Shown here piece after piece: positions 22,135 through 35,775 of a DNA stretch of 64,000 nt (the stretch's first letter is position 1; every line of letters begins with the position of its first letter). This DNA is from Hydnum rufescens UP504 (lineage: Eukaryota; Basidiomycota; Agaricomycetes; Cantharellales; Hydnaceae): NCBI GenBank assembly GCA_014904985.1, contig MU128954.1, positions 8,765 to 72,764 on the forward strand, read 5' to 3'. The translations under genes and the position numbers were made by a program. The notes under the pieces were generated by a model, which saw nothing but the letters and a program-made list of their open reading frames with translations, was not told the DNA's origin and did no database searches.

Positions 22135-24232
22135 CTATAAGATGTGTTCGAGTCTGCTTGCACGATGTACATTTGCACATGGTGTTCTTCGCCATCGTGT
22201 TCCTGATCTTCTTTGGTGTACGGCAGGTCTGAGGATATATGATCCGGAGATTGGGTGGCCAGAATGAGGTGTTGATTGGAATACCGACACGGTGGACAGG
22301 GGGGAATCGGTTAATGGTGGGCTGGGTAGTATACCGAGTAAAGGGACTTCTCGGTGTTTTGGTTGCTGCTCGTGTGCTTGGGGTATCCGTGGCGATCCAC
22401 GGAGATAAGGATCACTGGTCGCGATTAACGGTCCGCTTGGAAAGCACAAAGAAGTAGGAGGAAATGCCGGAGCAGGAAGCGAACTGCCCAGGATTAAGGC
22501 CGAGCCTCGACTAGAATTCGAACTGCGGAGAGTCAGGCTAGAGGGCGTCGGTGGAAGGATGGAGCCACAAGCATGCGATGAAGTTGATGATGCTAGCTGT
22601 AACAGCGGATCCTGCAGATGAGACAGCTGCGAACCATTAAGAATAATGAATACGTGGAATACCACCCATTAATACTTCCTAATGACCTGAAAAGGCAATG
22701 ACATCCATACCTGTGCCTCCTGTGGGGTTCTCATCGTTGCTTTGAGATCGTCATTAGAGGACGGCGGGGTTGGCCAGTGAAATATAGAGCGTGCAGCGTT
22801 GATGAAGGACTCGAAGGTATCAACGGTGTCAAAAGAAGAAGCTGTAGATCTGTGGGAAGTGTTTAGGTTATGGGTTGACCTCGACGGTGGAGAGGAGCTG
22901 CGCCCTTGATCATCCAGGTCCTTAGCGGGAGAGGGCCATTTCCAAGAAGGCGAGAAAAACGAAGAAGGGGAAGAAACGGTGGGAGAAATCTTGTCACGAG
23001 CTGTCGAGGTCCTCTCAAATATGCCGGTGTCGAGGTCGGTTCCCGGCAACGCGATGAATGCAGAAGCCGAAGCTGAAGGGAGGTGCGCCGTCTTGAGGAA
23101 CGGTACGGAACAAATTGTTTTGGGTGTGTATGGTATCGCAGGGCTCGTCGGCATCTTGAGAGACTGTTACGTTGCAATGGATGACACCCTCCTCGCACTT
23201 TGCGTCGGCATTGATGGAGCAGCTGTCGGTCATCATCGAGTACCAGAAAAATTCGTGGATACGCACAGCTTGTCGGTGGTCAATATGTAGGATATGTGAA
23301 GGGGGATGTTGACTAGAGACAGAAGAGAGATATAGAGAATCTTGCATGAAATGAGATTCGAAGTCGCCAGAACCGCGATGGCCGGATGTAGATGACGATG
23401 GTCCAATATTGGAAAAGGTCTACTTAAGCGCTCAGTGGGAATAGAGATTGTCAATATGGGTCAAGTGATGATGATTCTCACATCATCGCCACGGACATGG
23501 CTTATCTGCAGGGCGGAGGGTATTGGAGGGGAAGCTGCTGCCAGGTACTTTATTCCACGAGAATACATCGCCAAATTCTACTTCAGGATCGTCGTCCGCA
23601 GCTGCCTGGGTCCGCCAGTTATGAAACTTGGGGAGTTGATCATTGTCCCTATCGATAGCTGATGTTAGGGGGGCGAAAGACCGTAGTTCTTGATTGAAAG
23701 GGTGGATTACGGGTGCAGATCTAAGGGGTTGTTCCAATTCTTGGGGTTGGGGTGGACGCTGAAAATCAAACTCGGGCAAGAAACCGCGAGGCACTTGGGA
23801 TCCTTTATTCAACCAAAAGACTTCCTGGGAGGTGTGGGCCGAATTTCTTTGACCGGGTTCAGATGTCACCATAGGAGAGGCAGCCGTCCTAGAGACTCTT
23901 TGGAAAGATGCCGATACCTTTTGCACCCAGGACATCGGGAGAGATGTAGGGGCAGACAGGGTGTTGGTAGACAGTATACGAGAGGCTTTATTATCCCCAG
24001 ACAAGATAGGGGGATCCCTCAGGGCAAGTCGACGGTAGGCGTCCGCGTCAAAGTTGAGGGCATGTGTGGAGAGGCCTGCGAGGCGGTGGTGACGCGCGGG
24101 GTCACGGACATTTTTCTTCATCCTTCCCTGCACCAGCCGCTGTAGTGGCCCTGTGTGAGATCTTGAGGGTGTTTCAGGGCGTCGATACGCGTCTATGACG
24201 CTCAAGAAACGCGAGCTGTTGTCTAGGGACAT
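22135..24232 (-). CDS. Hypothetical Ser/Pro-rich protein, unrecognised
   Basis: I do not recognise this gene. From the ATG at 24232 a frame of about 250 codons runs to 23483 (starting MSLDNSSRFLSVIDAYRRPE). It is followed by further open stretches at 23154-22669 and 22665-22135 that are rich in Ser, Pro and Thr and probably joined by short introns. Composition is disordered throughout; there is no signal peptide, membrane segment or catalytic motif. A nuclear or cytosolic regulatory or scaffold role would be typical for such composition, but nothing in the sequence shows it. Exon boundaries and the 3' end are uncertain, and the last exon may extend to about 21750. Convergent with ATP23 and divergent from the DUF3712 gene. 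Confidence 0.45.
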
Positions 24233-25305
24233 TGCTGTCACGCACTTCGCGTTACGGCACGTGCCGTTACTTTGATCTTCTGAATCGCTGAAATGAAGTA
24301 TAGCCACAGCTGAAGAAATTGCATCTCCCGCCACCGATCTTGAGAGGTTTGTTTTGGGATTAGGGCTCTTTTACAGGCAGGCGGAAGTCACTCGGATGAA
24401 CCAATGAGCGGTGACCACTGTTGTGGGACTGCACACGGCGTATCGCCCGAGGATAGGCCCGATAGGGCGACAAATCAGCTATGGGCAGTCAAATACAATC
24501 ACAACGGGCCATGTGGGCACTATTGCTCGGCTCCCACGACAAGGATCCCCGGACTTTCGCTGCTGCATTCGGGCCCCCCCGTATTAGCAAATATTAATGT
24601 CGGGCAGTGGGGATGAGACATGTGATGGAGGTCCGAGGTCTCTAGAAAGCCTCGGAAGTTTTCACTGATGATGAACAGAGTGCAGGCTCAACCATATGGC
24701 CGATGTACTCCCGTGCACGATACGGGAGGGCCCAAGATGGAGGGATGTGCTGTGTGCAACTGGGAGCGGTCACACTGATTGTGGTATTGCAGAGGGCAAC
24801 CATGTTAGGTAAGTCAACCCCGCATAACAGCCCGGTATCGAGGACATATAGAACACCACATGTAGAGTGCTTCTCAGAAAACTGGAAATATTCTCCAACA
24901 GGTCTTCCATCAGTGCCTGAGGGTGCACTGCTGCATTCTCCACGATATTCTGGCATTAGGCGGTACGTAGCCGACTCTGAATTCCAAATTAATATCACGC
25001 AACCTAAAATAAGCTAGCCAACTTCAAGCGATCATTCTAGTTTTCCAGAAGTTGGATTTTCTCCATCAAATGGTCGAGCTCGGCGGAGGGATGGGGCGGG
25101 GCGGCGGCGACACGCACTGGCCTGGATGAGAGTCGTTAGCCCAGTGATGTGCATGGTGCACGGGCGCGTGGCGGTAAGTAATTCGATGAAAATGTTTCAT
25201 CGCGCCTCGGATACAAATCAAGAGTACCCCATCTGACCCCTCAATAAAAGTATCCGAAATGCTCTACTCCACCTGCCCGTTTTCTTGTTCTCTACCCGTT
25301 CAGCA
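24233..25305. other. Divergent intergenic region
   Basis: About 1.07 kb between divergent genes. Open frames on both strands at 24640-25017 overlap each other and show no recognisable protein, so neither is called. AATAAAAG near 25243 lies about 60 bases before the DUF3712 start. Confidence 0.4.
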
Positions 25306-28300
25306 ATGGCCCAGATGGCTGAAGTCGGGCGCTTTGCCTTCGCGCCTGTGTCTGAGGATGACATCACTAGCATTCATTCCCAAGCACCACTCGCAGGTTT
25401 GGCTCTATCCCCCACATCAGTTTGGCTCATACCTCACCATTCCTTCTAATTCAGAATACCCTGCCTCCATGGGCATGGCGGCCGATGATCCTGATCCATT
25501 CTCGGACCCTGCAGTCGTGGGGAGCACTGCCGCTGTGGCCGGAGCCACAACAACAGAGCACGAGCCAAACACTGTTCAGGCAGCGTCTCAGCAGCAGAAG
25601 CAGCCATTCTACAAAAAACCAGTTTTTATCCTGACCACCATAGTCGTGGCGCTCCTAGGCATTGTCCTTCTTTTCGTTCTTCTGTATCCTCTCGTCCATG
25701 GAATTGCCCAGGCAAGCACTGTTGTCCGGGACTGATCGTCCTCCTAAATTAATAAATTAATATTATTTTCCTAGCGCATTCTCAATGTCGCAAGTGTCGG
25801 TATTACATCCATTGTCATTCGCAATCCTCAAAATGGCTCTTTTGATCTTTCTATTTCCGGGGTAATAACGCACACCGGTCGGTCTAAGCGTCTCCCCACA
25901 CAATAACGCGTTCATTATGGCGCTTACTCTGCTCACTTCAGGCCATATCAATGCCAAACTCACATTCAACAACCCTGTTGATGTACGTCACGTTCGTCGC
26001 GCATTTCGTTCTTATCGCTCACAACCGTTTAGGTATATTGGGTAACGGGATCACACGAATATAAAAATGAAACAGAGATCAAATTGGGGACGATGACACT
26101 CGCCCCTCTATACTCTCGCAAAGCTAGAGTTATTCTCAATCAGCACAGCACATTTGCCATCGTCGACGAGACGGCTATGGGAGCATTCACCCAAGCAATG
26201 ATCACCAGTGAACGCTTCACTTGGAGGCTGAAAAGTGGGTCCATATGTGTGCGTGGTTGTGTATCGCCCACCCTGATGTGCTGCACCTTAGGCGAGAGTG
26301 TTACTGTGAATGCCCTCAAGTTCCCTGTCGTTAACGGTCTCAGTTTTTCCACCGATATTCAACTCGCAGGCATGTGTTTTTTTTTTTTTCCACTTGTAAA
26401 TTTCATTCGCCAAGAGACTTGACTAACATTTGTTTCTCAGGCATTAACAGTTTCAATAATAGAGTCGTGCTAACCGCTTTCCATCTGCCTTCTGATAATC
26501 CTGCGGGTGGCATTGACTTTCAAGCTTATCAAACCCTGACGAACCCAAGGTACGTGATATTCTCACCATGTCCCGATCCAGATATTCCCTCATCGCCTTG
26601 CAGTGCTTTTGACATTCAGTTGGGGACCGTCGTCTTTGATCTGTACGCTCAAGATGTTTTTTTGGGTCAAGGCACAGGGCAGAACGTTGGTATTGTAAGT
26701 AACCCCTCCTCTACGCAATCTTCCCGAAACGATTGACAATGACCCATTATGATCTAGGCCGCTGAGGGCCCCACATCCATCGAGTTGGACGGGGTTCTCG
26801 TCCCCCATATTGGCGACTCCCACGCCCTGAACGTGCTCGGCCAAGTGTTCAGCGGGTACATCTCGGGTGACTCTGTTCCCGTCCTCGCCAAAGGCGTGTC
26901 CACGCGCCAGAGCAATGGGGATTACATATCGTGGCTCAGCTCGGGAATCTCGGCGCTCTCGATCCATGTTCCATTAAAGTCCCCGACACCTATCGCCCCG
27001 ATTCAGTCTATTGACATTGGGTACTTAAACTTGACCTTTACACCCGAGACATCGTGGGCGCCTGCTACCGCCTCAAATGATATCATTGCCGAATTAAGTG
27101 CGTAGAACACCTTTTCTTTGCACCCCTGAGTAACAATGACATCTGATCTTCTGTTCGTGTGCGCGCCTGCATGTTCTTCTCAAGGCATTCCATTTGGATT
27201 CAGCCTCTCAGTAAGCCATATCCAGAACACTTTCAACATCTCTCAAAACGGGTCCGCGATCGCGGGCTTGTCGACTCCAGATGGTGCTGCGACGTCGGAT
27301 ATCGTCGTGCACAATTCGACTGAGACAGGTGGGCCGGTTAATATCACGTTGAACGATACGCCACTTGTTGTCCCTCCTGGCGCCGATGGCTTATTCTCCC
27401 AATTCAGTGAGTGAACCCGGTTCTATTCTGAAGATTCAGCGCTTAGCGGTTAATGGTTCCTTCCCGCACAGCTCATGATCTTACTCTTGGACAGTGAGTC
27501 TCGTTTGGTCCTTATATATCATTCGATCCAATCAACTATCATGATATGCTTCATTTGCTGACGATATTATCTTTGGATTGGTGTGTAGAGAGTCAGTAAT
27601 CCAACTCGTTGGCCATGCTCACGCCATTGCAAATCTAAGTCTTGGAGTTTTAACGCTCGATCCTATTAAGTGCGAAGGAGCCGATCTTTTCTTAACGTAT
27701 TTCCTCCCACAGTCATTGACTTTCTTGTGCAGGTTCAATGTCACGTCTGTCCTAAGAGGGTTTAACAGCCTTAACACCAAGCCGACGCTGATCCAGTCGG
27801 TTGATGTACTTGGTGGTACGACGGATTATATCAGCCTAGGGATTGTCGGTATGTCTTTCACTTATCGTCGACAGCGTAAGCATGGGGAGTAATTAAAATT
27901 GTCTCTTCCAGTTGAGATTTGGAATCCTTCGAGTATCAATCTGAATGCCGGCGATCTGGACCTTGCCCTGTACATGAAGGGGGGTATGATTGGTACGGCT
28001 CTGCTCCCTAATCTGAGCCTGCCGATGGGGACGAATACATTGGCCGCCATGGCCAAGTTCACGCCTAACGATACTCCGCAGGGTGTCCAAACCCTGAATC
28101 AGTTCGTTGGTCAACAGAGTTAGTTTCATTTCGGAAGTAATTCACACTCTATAACTGATGGACTCCTTCATTGGGATTCACCACATTAGACACCGACCTT
28201 ACTATCTCTGGATACAATGGGAGTACCCAGGTGATCTCACTCCAACGTGCATTTGAGGGTCTGACCACCCATACCACCCTGCCTGGCCTGAACACATCGC

Positions 28301-31300
28301 TTCTCGATTCTGCGAAACTCACGGTGCTGCCAACGACCGGATACGCCGACAATATTAGTCACGTTACTGTCGACCTGAAGAACCCTTTCACGTATGTAAC
28401 AATTCCCGGTTCCATGCATTAGTGGAAGGGTTGGATTGAGGGTTTCTTAATTTCCTTTCGCTCATAGCACCGACCTGTCCATCACGTCCATCAATTCGTC
28501 TGTAACGGCCTATGGAATTCCTCTGGGGACCATTGAGCAATCGGTAACGTTCCCGGCCAAAGGAAAAGCTAAAACGACATCCCCTCAGCTGGATTTTACG
28601 ATCAATTTGAACCCACCATCCATTTTCACCGTTGTGAGAGCGCTTGCGATTGACGCAAATCTTGGCACCACACAGTTCGACGGTATCGTCGCTCTTGGTG
28701 GCTACCAATACCTTCCATTGTCAATACCACCGCCACAGAGAAGCCAGGGACCGTGAAGCGGGATTCTCTTGATAAGCGGGCTAATATCTATACGTTCGTC
28801 TTCTCCCAAAATGAGAGTATATCTTATATCTTTAATGCATCTGTCGTTTGCAGTGGGTTCAACTGACCATCATTCAGTTGATGCGGCGTTCAAAATTCTC
28901 AGAGCGGATATCAGCCTCACGTCCTCGGTGACCATAGGTCAGTACTCGACCACTTTGACGTATTCACAGAAGCAAGTGTCGGTGCAGACCGATAGCACGT
29001 TGAACTATTTGTTACCCGTCCTGGCGCAACCTATCGTGCAGAAGATCGTCGATGGGGCGGTGCTGAGTCTTAATACTGTGCTTATCACGAATCCGGCGGA
29101 ACAATCTTTCAGTGTGCAACTCAATGGGGTTATAACTTCTGCAGGGCCTTGTAGGTTATTCGACTCCATCATTTGGGTATATGATGTATTGATCTATGTC
29201 CTATCAATTCAGTTGACGCTGTGATTAATTTCCCTTCGGGACTTGTGGTTGTGTGGAATGGCGCTCCCATTGGTACAATTACAATGCCCAACGTCAGCGT
29301 CGGTACGTTTGTCCAATGTGCTTGTTATTCACAGTCCTTCTCATTATTATCGTAAACTCTAGTTGGAGATGTCGGCGCTACGCTTAATTCGAACAGCGCG
29401 TTCCAGGTCGCCGACATTACCCATCTGACCGACTTTACAAAAGCCCTGCTTACGCAGCAATCCTTCAATTGGACCATCTCGGCGCCAGACTTAGATGTCT
29501 CGGCGCTCGGTACGTTCCCATCTCTGCTTGTTGGGAGGCTATCTATGTGAATTTGATCCTGACTTGTGGTCTTATCAGGGATTTCTATTCCAAACATTTC
29601 GTTTTCTAAGAGTGTCAGTTTGAAAGGGATGAACGGTTTGCAGAACGGTGTTATCGTTGAGTCCTTTGACCTCCCTGCGAATGACCCCGCTGGTGGCGTT
29701 CATCTCACTCTAAACACGGTCGTGACGAACCCGTCGCAAGTTGGCATCGCGCTCAGCAGTATCGGATTTCACAATTACTATGAGACGACGTACATCGGCC
29801 CTGTTCTGTCGGCAAACCCGTTCGTATTGGCCCCTGCGTCAACTATCGGCCTGCCTCTTGTTGGGCGTCTCATCCCGCAGACGACACCTCAAGGGTTAGC
29901 GGATCTGGGATCGATCTTTACCAATTGTAGGTGCATATTCGTTGTAAATGATGTGCATGGCACTCACGGGTACATACTGCTTTTTGTAGATGTCCACGGG
30001 ATCTTCTCCAATTTGACTGTCAACGGCGACACTGCTGGTGGAACCAGCGGACCTTCGTGGCTCGAGACGCTATCAAATCACTGTCGTATGCACCATTCTT
30101 ATCTTTTCTTGAATCTCTATGATGACGATATGAGCATAATATCGTGTCTCTATGTAGTATTGGGGTAAAGTTGCCCGCTCCATCAAATCTCAAGGTCATC
30201 AACTCGATCACGATTGAAGACCTGTCGCTCGCCTTCACACGGGGCACCGCGTGGGACCCGCCGGCTGGGAGCAACACAACCGTCGCAGCTTTCCAGCTCC
30301 CGTTCGCGTTTCCCATCGATATCACAGCTCTGCAGCCTCTCATGAGGATTGCGTACCAGGGGCAATACATCGCGCAGCTTCCGTTCCCGACTTTGTCCAC
30401 TACGACCGATGTTGCAACGCGCATTATTGACCTGAGTTTCAAATCCATACCGTTCAACGTCTACGGTGACAAGCATGCGAATTTCGCGCAGTTCCTCGCG
30501 GATACTACGATGGCCAAGACCGAGACATTTCAGCTTATTGGATCTGCGAATGCTACCGCGTCTACGGCAATTGGTAGCATTGTCATCCAGGATATAGCCT
30601 TCAGCGTCGACACCAGCCTAGCGGGATTGCAAGGATTAAACGCCCAGCCGACGAACGTTTCCCAACTTGATGTTGCCCATGGCTATAAGGACTATCTTCT
30701 CATCACTGTTAAGACAGGTTGGTGATTGAGGATAATGAGTATGGGAAATCGATAGTCCTAAATTGAGAAATCGTTGATTCTCATAGCATTATATAACCCA
30801 AGCAACATCACTATCTCGACTGGAGACGTCACGTTCGCCCTCGAATTGCAAGGACAGCACCTCGGTGTTGCCATAATTGTCTGTATTTTGTCCCTTGACA
30901 CTGAGGAAATTTGGCTCATACTCAAGACACATCATCGTCTCTTCTAGCCGAATGCTGTGATTATTCCCGGAGTAGGATCGTATGATACTCGTATGTCCCG
31001 TCGGCACGTCCCTCCAACCGAATCCTCGTGACTAACCTTCGTCCTTGATTTCAGAGGTTCATTTCCAGCCCCGAGGTGCTGCTGTTCCCGTTGGACGCAC
31101 CCTGCTCGAAAACTACATTTCGGGGATAGATACGATCACCAGTGAGATTTCATTAGTTTCACATACCCGGACTGCTGCCAATAGAAACTCGTCGTTTTCA
31201 ACGGCCATTCAGGCATCGCAGGCACTTCGTCTACCACGCCGATCGCTTCCTTGCAGAAAGCTCTTGCTGCCATATCGGTGAGCGTTCGTTTGTATGTAAT

Positions 31301-34300
31301 GGGGTGACCCAGTTCTTGACCATCACTGTCTTGATACCTGTCAGCTATCCACAACTATTCCCTCCATGCACGCTAATTTGATTCAATCCACGAGTATGTT
31401 TTATTTAGCTTGCGTCATCCTGCTTTTGTAACGAAGGCATGAATCTAACCCACACCCCATTCTAGCGATCGTATTCCCGGACAATATCGCTCATACCAAA
31501 ATCGCCCAGTTCACTTTCGTCTTGGCAAACCCTTTCACTGCCGCCATCAATATCCACAAGGTGAAGAAAATTCTGCTCCTTCTTTGATCCCACGATTCAT
31601 CCATATCTTTCTCCCAGATTGTCGCAAACGCCACATACCAAAATCGTTTGAGTATTGCCACCATCGATGTGACTCCTGCCAGTGCCATCCACGCCGACGG
31701 CCACACGAATATTACAAGTCAAAGTCTAAACTTGAACGTATGCTTCGGGGTCCTATCTGTTGCAAGCCCTCTGATAACATCTCACGTAATTCTGTGTATA
31801 GTTTAATACAGATCCCCTTACGATCATTTTCCTATTGGCATCGCAGAGCGCACTAAACGGCGTCAATATTGGTCCCCTTCCAGAACTGTTCCAGCTGGTG
31901 ATAGATGACCCTACTTTCAAGACTACCATTGTTGCAACGAAGCCAACCAGTGGCCCCAGCTGCGTCAGGTGCACATTACCTGCCTTCCCCGTTTCTCCAA
32001 TGTGATGCTCACCTCTTCACAGCGGGCAACAATTCGACGTTGACTCTGCCATTCTCAAATCACTCGTTGGGTTGAAGGTTGATCTCGCGGTGTCGTCTGA
32101 TTTGGATCTAGACAGTTATGCTACATCCCTCTCGTTCAGTCAAAGGAATGTCACGGCCAATGTTCGTCACCGAAGTGGGTTGTTCTGGGTTCTGTTACTA
32201 ATTTCATTTTTTGCTATCAATATTCCATAGACGGACTCAAGTGCATTGAATTTGATCATGGCCGTCGCCCCACCAATCGTACAAAAATTGGTCAATGGAG
32301 CCAAGATTAGCTTCACTGAAGCTAATATCACGTACGGTCATGCCCCTTCCCAAGTCTGACTTTTTTTGCTGATGATTTCCCCCTCAGCAATGTTAAGAAC
32401 ACCGGTTTTGAGTCTATCCCTTCAGGGATCCGTTCTCAACACTGGTCCCCTTGACGCATTGATTACATTCCCTGATCCAATTAATATCAACTGGAATGGG
32501 CAAGATATTGGCACCATCGTTCTCCCACCAATCTGTGCTGCCGCGAACATCGGCGTTCCGAACTATAAATCTAGCGCGACGTTGACGATTACAAACCAGG
32601 CTCGGTACGACCATAGATTCTCTACCCTCTTCACCGTCCTTACCGTCCAATTTTGCGTAGTTTCACTTCCTTCGCTACGTATATTCTGCACAACTCGAAC
32701 TTCACGTGGACCATTAGCTCCCCCACTGTCCGGGTAGAGGCACTGAATATAATTTTCGACAAAGTGGTGCTCACGCAACAAGTTTCATTCGCGGCATTCA
32801 ATAATCTTCCTGGAGTCACGATTAGCAACTTCAACTTGGTACTTGGGGCATCCTCTTTTCTGTGTCAGATCCCTTAGACTGATTCCCAAACTTCTTAGCC
32901 TGGAGATGATCCAAGCGGTGGCATTACAATTTCCACCGATGCATTGATTCCCTCAGCATCAAATCTCGGCATCGAGCTTGGGTATGATCCTGAGGTCCCA
33001 GGTACCCCCATTGTCTGACGCATCGATGCTTTCTCCAGGAATGTCGCATTCACTGCGGCCTTTGAGGGTACAACCATTGGGCGTGAGTATTCGTGTCAAT
33101 GCTGACCACAGTGCAGCTGACTATATATTCTCGGTTGAATTTTAGCCCTAAGCGCTAGTGGTCTTGTCCTCGCTCCGCAAGCAGTCATCTCTGCGCATCT
33201 TTCTGGGCGCATTATACCGCAAACTGGAAACAATCTTCTTCATCTCGGTGATCTCTTTACAACCTTCTTAAAGGGTCTGAATCAGGTCCGTAGATGTCGC
33301 GCTGCTCTCTCCAGATCTATAACACTAAAAGTATGTGAAGACTTTGGAAGTTCGCGGTAATAGCGTTTATGGGGCGCAGTCCACCCCCGTTACGTGGCTG
33401 TAAGTGTCCGGCTACGGGCAGACTAAAGCCAGGCCTGATCTCACTTATCACTTTAGTACTGCGGCTTTCCAAACACTCCAGCTGCAGGTTATTCTCCCGG
33501 GTCATATCTATCAGGTACTTACTGCGTCTTAGTATTCACCCCTAATATTGACTTCCGCTGTTCAGATTATTGAATCCATCGACCTCCGAGATCTGGAACT
33601 GGTACTCACGGATACCAGCCACACGTTCAGCCCACTGACCAGCAGCAAGGACACCGTTGCTGTGTTTAGGAATCCCTTCGGCTTCTCTCTGCAGGTACGG
33701 GCGTTTTTTTCTTCTCAATGAGGCTCGTGTTGATCGAAAGCCTCTAGCCTATTGATAGTGCCGAGAATATCATCCTTGGAACGGAGAACCTAGATATTGC
33801 GACCGTACGTTGTGCTGATATCTCACCACTCGTCAATTCTAACACCATCTTCTAGCTTAATATACCTAGTCAGCCCGTCAATGGAGGTGTTTCGACAGGA
33901 AATCCTGCGAACCTGTTTTTCACGTTCCACAACATCCCACTTGTCTCTGTCAATGACGCTGCCTTTGAGGCACTCTTCGCGGCCATCACTGACACCATCG
34001 GCATCGCTCCTGTTCTCAGGGGAACCGTCGATATCGTGGCTAGGACTCCAGTGGGAGACGTTCCGATTGCGGATGTTCCCTTCAATGTGACAACCACTAT
34101 CGCTGGTTCGTATTCCATGTATATGGGTACAGGATTATTCTTAACGGCCTCTTAGGCATTAACAGATTCAATGGGCAGACTACGATATCGAACCTATCCA
34201 TCACGGGCAGCGGATCCAATGGTGCCTATATCACGGCACCGCTGACAGCAACACTTAACAATCCCTCCAATATCTCCCTTCTCACCGATACTGTCGCGCT

Positions 34301-35372
34301 TCCTACGATTTTTAACGGCGTGGAACTTGGTCATGCGGTTCTTTCTGTAAGGGATCCGATTGGAACAGCCATTCATGCGCTGACAATCCTCCATCTCAGC
34401 CATTTAACCTTATTCCAGGGACGCATGATTACCCTGCGGAATTCCATTATGCGCCAGCGAACGCCAATGACACTGTGGCACAGAGCTTTATTACACAGTA
34501 CATTAGCTCATCCGGCGACATGCCAGTTACCGTCCAGGGCGACGCTTCGAGCTCTCCATACGCCTCCCTGCAGCCAGCCTTTAGAAGGTGTCAAGCTCAG
34601 TAGTAGCATCAAAGGGATTGGGAAGCAGCTTGTAGCGCATGCCAATGTGTACATCACTTTGGCCACTTTGCTCACAAATACCATCACCGTCGATTTCGAT
34701 ATAAACAATCCGTTAGGTCCGTTATACATCATTATCGTTTCGTCTAGTACCGTAATGACCTTCATTTGCCTAGACGCGGAGCTGGACATCTCCTTCATCC
34801 AAAATGATTCGGGTGTGAATGGGGAGATCTATGCCCACTTCGATCAAGGGTTCACCGCGCTCAGAGTTGCCGTAAGTACCCCTGCAATTTGAGTCGCCAC
34901 CTCCACCAATTGACACTTGAACATACTTTAAGCCTCACGGGTCAACAAATAGTGGTCCAATTCCAAATGTAGTCCTGACTCAGGGAGCTCTCGCAACATT
35001 GGCAATTGTTCCCCTTGGATATCTCGATATCTTCAACGCTATTACTGTCAAGTCAGTCTCGACCTTCAGTTTTTTCAATTTGTATGCTTATCCCTGTCAT
35101 CTAGCGTCGAGCAGTATCAACTTCCGTGGTTGCATTATGAACAACCCCATGTCCCTGTTTCGTGAGTTGATTTTTGTCTTCATCACTTGCGCCGCATCTT
35201 ACTCCCCTTGGCTCTTAGGTACCACCTTGACATCTTGGGGATTTCGGGGTTACCAACACCTGTGGAAGTATCCTCGTTGCTTTCGCCTCATTTATCAACA
35301 GTGACGGCCTCTGCCAACGCTACCAGCAGCTCTTCCAGTGTACATCCAGCTATCACCACGTCAATTCAATGA
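25306..35372 (+). CDS. Giant single-pass membrane protein with DUF3712 repeats
   Basis: A roughly 10-kb gene split by dozens of 50-80 bp introns. The ATG at 25306 starts an acidic cytosolic tail (about 90 residues; intron about 25360-25455). One strong membrane helix lies at 25620-25700 (FILTTIVVALLGIVLLFVLL). Everything after it is predicted outside the cytosol, a type II topology. This region is a repetition of beta-rich modules with many N-x-S/T sites, matching DUF3712. Recurring signatures are a GMNGLQNGV-like start, DLPANDPAGG (26490, 29680; a diverged form near 32910) and GLNTKPTLIQSVDVLGG (27770, weaker at 30640). The last exons end TTSIQ-stop at 35370. The function of the family is not established to my knowledge; cell-surface or vacuolar placement is an inference. 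Individual exon limits were not all verified, and hidden frame errors are possible. Confidence 0.75.
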
Positions 35373-35775
35373 GCGAACCGCTTTTTCTTCCGCATGTGAC
35401 TCGTCCTAAATTATTGACTGCTCACAAGCTACTTGTTATTTCACTAGCGTTCGCACATTCTTGCATTCTCGCTACTTCCCCACAGAAATGGCTTTATTCA
35501 TTGTTGTCATTGTATTCTTTTCTTGGTCAGCACGATGTACTTATCTTGCGTGTTCATAAGTTTTGGGGGCTGGTAAATACTCGTTTGAAAGTGTTCTTGT
35601 TACTTACTCTTCGCCATCCATCATCCATTCTTCCTTTCTTATTCATGTAATGTGCATATCCTGGTAGTTTTTTGCTTCTGTCCAGTATCGAATGCTACGA
35701 TCGCGTTGATCTCATGCGAATAGAAACCAGAAGTGGCCGAAAGCTCGGCATCTCCCGTTCATAAAAACAGGCAAG

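Noticed and set aside
24642..25017. Overlapping open frames on both strands upstream of the DUF3712 gene
   Set aside because: Neither has a recognisable motif, and each is the shadow of the other; intergenic is the safer call.
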